In this document: positions 5,254 to 7,775 of the stretch, one piece after another
Layout of the letters: each line of letters begins with the position of its first letter
Position numbering within the stretch: the first letter of the stretch is position 1
Assembly (NCBI GenBank): GCA_903839965.1
Contig: CAIMEK010000195.1
Span: 1 to 7,775 of the forward strand
Source of the DNA: an uncultured Acetobacteraceae bacterium
GTDB taxonomy: Bacteria > Pseudomonadota > Alphaproteobacteria > Acetobacterales > Acetobacteraceae
DNA: 7,775 nucleotides
Direction of reading: 5' to 3'
Notes under the pieces: model-generated
Told to the model about the DNA's origin: nothing
Seen by the model: the letters and a program-made list of their open reading frames with translations, nothing else
Databases searched by the model: none
Program-made: the position numbers and the translations under genes

Positions 5254-6585
5254 TCACGCCTTGTAGATGCGCTGCAGCCGCCGCTCGGCTTCCTTCACCG
5301 CGTCCTCTGGCGTTGACTGTCCGGAGGCGACGCCGGCGAACATCTGCACCAGCACGTATTCGGCCGTCGCCGCCGCGGCCGCGGCGTTGATCGGCCCCTT
5401 GTAGCCATCATAGAACTCGAACTTCTGCACATCGCGATACGGCAGCACCTTCGGGTCCTGCTTCCAGCAATCGCTCTGGTCGAACGCCAGCAGCGGATGC
5501 GCCCAGTAGCCGAGGCACTTGGTCAGCCACGGATCGTACTGCTCGACCTCCATCATGAAGCGGAGGTATTCCTTCGCAGCGTTCGGATATTTCGTGGTCC
5601 TGAAGACCATCGCGTTCAGCGTGTTCGCAGCCTCGGGCGCCTTGCCGATCGGGCCCTGCGGCATGCGCGAATGCTGCGTGTCCTCGGCTATCCGGGCGGT
5701 CTTGGGGTCGCTCTGCAGCACGAAGTAGATCGAAACGCCGTTCTGCGTCAGACTGATCTGCTCGGCGATGTAGGCCTTGTTGTTGCTGGGATCGAGCCAC
5801 GACAACGTGCCGGCAATGAAGGTCTTGTAGAGCTCGGCGCCATACTTCAGCGCCTCGATGGTCTGCGGGCGGTTCAGCGCCACCTTGCCGTCATCGTCCA
5901 CCTGGTAGCCGCCATGCGCCCATAGCAGCCAGGTCGCGGTGCCGTTGCCGTCGCCCTGCGAATTGCCCAGCGCGAAACCAGGCGGATGGCCGTTCTTGTT
6001 CAGCTTCTGGCAAAGATCGAGGAATTTCCCGAGGTCGTTGGGTATCTCGGTGTAGCCGGCCTCGTTCACCCACGACTTGCGCCATACCAGCGCGCCGCCG
6101 CCATGGCCCATCGGCAGGGCGATCCATTTGTCGGTGCCGTGTTGCTTGCCGTACCTCTGGCCCAGCGCACCCCAGCCGCCGTATTTCTTGCCCAGGTAAC
6201 CGGCCAGTTCGGTCATGTCGAGAATCTTGTCGGAATACAGATGCGGGTCGTTGGCCCAGCCGATCACCACGTCCGGCCCGGCGCCGGTGCGCGCCGCCAC
6301 CGCCACCTGCGGACGGATGTCCTCCCAGCTCACGTAGTCCACGCGAACCTGCACGCCGGTGGACTTGATGAACTTCTCGGTATTCGCATTCCAGACCGTC
6401 TCGTCCGGATCGACGAACTTGGTCGGCCGGATCACCCGCAGCGTCGCGCCGCTCTCGATCGGCTGCCTGGGCGGCGGCACGTCGGCCACCGGAACGGCCG
6501 CCGAAGCACCCCTGACCCCCAGCAAGGTCCCGGCGCCCAGGCCGGTGCCGAGCGCAAGCGTACCGCGTCTCGTCAGTTCATTCAT
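5254..6585 (-). CDS. Sugar ABC transporter substrate-binding protein, Tat-type signal
   Basis: Encodes 443 residues, the usual size for family 1 (CUT1) carbohydrate-binding proteins. The N-terminus carries a twin-arginine motif (TRRGTLAL, 5-12), a hydrophobic/glycine-rich core and an ASA cleavage site at 27-29, so export to the periplasm by Tat is likely. A proline-rich linker (32-41) follows, then the alpha/beta lobes with typical blocks: GPDVVIGW (102-109), MGHGGGALVWRK, and the C-terminal tail EDAVKEAERRLQRI (427-440). It captures the sugar outside the inner membrane and delivers it to the two permeases encoded next. Tryptophans, common in sugar-binding sites, are frequent, but I cannot name the ligand. 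Start ATG 6583-6585 follows GAGGGG by 9 bases. It lies 54 bases downstream of the ATPase gene, and the hairpin at 5214-5245 follows its stop. Confidence 0.94.
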   Translation of the reverse strand: MNELTRRGTLALGTGLGAGTLLGVRGASAAVPVADVPPPRQPIESGATLRVIRPTKFVDPDETVWNANTEKFIKSTGVQVRVDYVSWEDIRPQVAVAARTGAGPDVVIGWANDPHLYSDKILDMTELAGYLGKKYGGWGALGQRYGKQHGTDKWIALPMGHGGGALVWRKSWVNEAGYTEIPNDLGKFLDLCQKLNKNGHPPGFALGNSQGDGNGTATWLLWAHGGYQVDDDGKVALNRPQTIEALKYGAELYKTFIAGTLSWLDPSNNKAYIAEQISLTQNGVSIYFVLQSDPKTARIAEDTQHSRMPQGPIGKAPEAANTLNAMVFRTTKYPNAAKEYLRFMMEVEQYDPWLTKCLGYWAHPLLAFDQSDCWKQDPKVLPYRDVQKFEFYDGYKGPINAAAAAATAEYVLVQMFAGVASGQSTPEDAVKEAERRLQRIYKA

Positions 6586-6639
6586 TTGTTGTTTCCCCTC
6601 GATTTGCGCGACTGTTTGCCGCGTCTGTAGCCTGTGACG

Positions 6640-7688
<1,049 letters not shown>

Positions 7689-7775
7689 GGACGTTCCGTT
7701 CCCCCGTTCTGTTCATCACGCCAGCCAAGCGCCATTCCCAGTGCAGTTATCACGAAACCGCAGATTATTAGTACC

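Noticed and set aside
4235..5266. Open frame of 343 codons on the plus strand opposite the permease genes
   Set aside because: Gln/Arg/His-rich antisense shadow of a CUT1 permease; no recognisable domain.
7689..7775. Promoter for the transporter operon at the right edge
   Set aside because: TGATAACT and TAATAATCT on the minus strand could be -10 boxes, but no matching -35 box is visible at the right spacing and the region is cut by the window edge.

Overview
The window is high-GC DNA with dense coding and short intergenic gaps. It looks like an alphaproteobacterial accessory sugar-utilisation locus. Rhodospirillales or Acetobacteraceae is my guess, from protein style and GC content only; no rRNA or other marker gene is present to settle it.

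Layout. Positions 1-180 (minus) are the 5' end of an unrecognised gene that runs off the left edge. Positions 226-251 hold a strong hairpin, probably the terminator of the next gene. Positions 315-1133 (minus) encode an RpiR/MurR-type regulator (HTH plus SIS domain). Positions 1134-1297 are an AT-rich divergent control region with a good sigma-70-type promoter, GAAA/TTTC palindromes overlapping it, and a possible 16-residue leader peptide. Positions 1298-2212 (plus) encode a PfkB-family kinase resembling E. coli YihV. The rest is on the minus strand, read from right to left: an ABC ATPase (6640-7688, frameshifted at a run of eight G), a Tat-type sugar-binding protein (5254-6585), two CUT1-type permeases (4247-5194 and 3355-4254), and a LacD-type class I aldolase (2200-3231). 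The aldolase gene meets the kinase gene tail to tail with a 13-bp overlap.

How the genes could work together (inference). The ABC importer brings in a sugar or sugar derivative. The kinase phosphorylates a ketose, and the lysine-dependent aldolase cleaves the phosphorylated ketose to dihydroxyacetone phosphate or a related triose phosphate plus an aldehyde. The RpiR protein senses a sugar phosphate through its SIS domain and controls the kinase, and perhaps the aldolase, through related palindromes upstream of both. The kinase/aldolase pair looks like the core of the sulfo-EMP pathway (YihV/YihT) or of the tagatose pathway (LacC/LacD). However, two of the three residues I recall as binding the sulfonate in YihV are replaced here, so the substrate is probably not sulfofructose and remains unknown. 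No isomerase, glycosidase or aldehyde-processing enzyme is in the window.

Most notable points: the altered substrate pocket of the YihV-like kinase, the G8 frameshift separating the ATPase core from its C-terminal regulatory domain, the possible leader-peptide coupling of the kinase, and intercistronic hairpins in the transporter operon.
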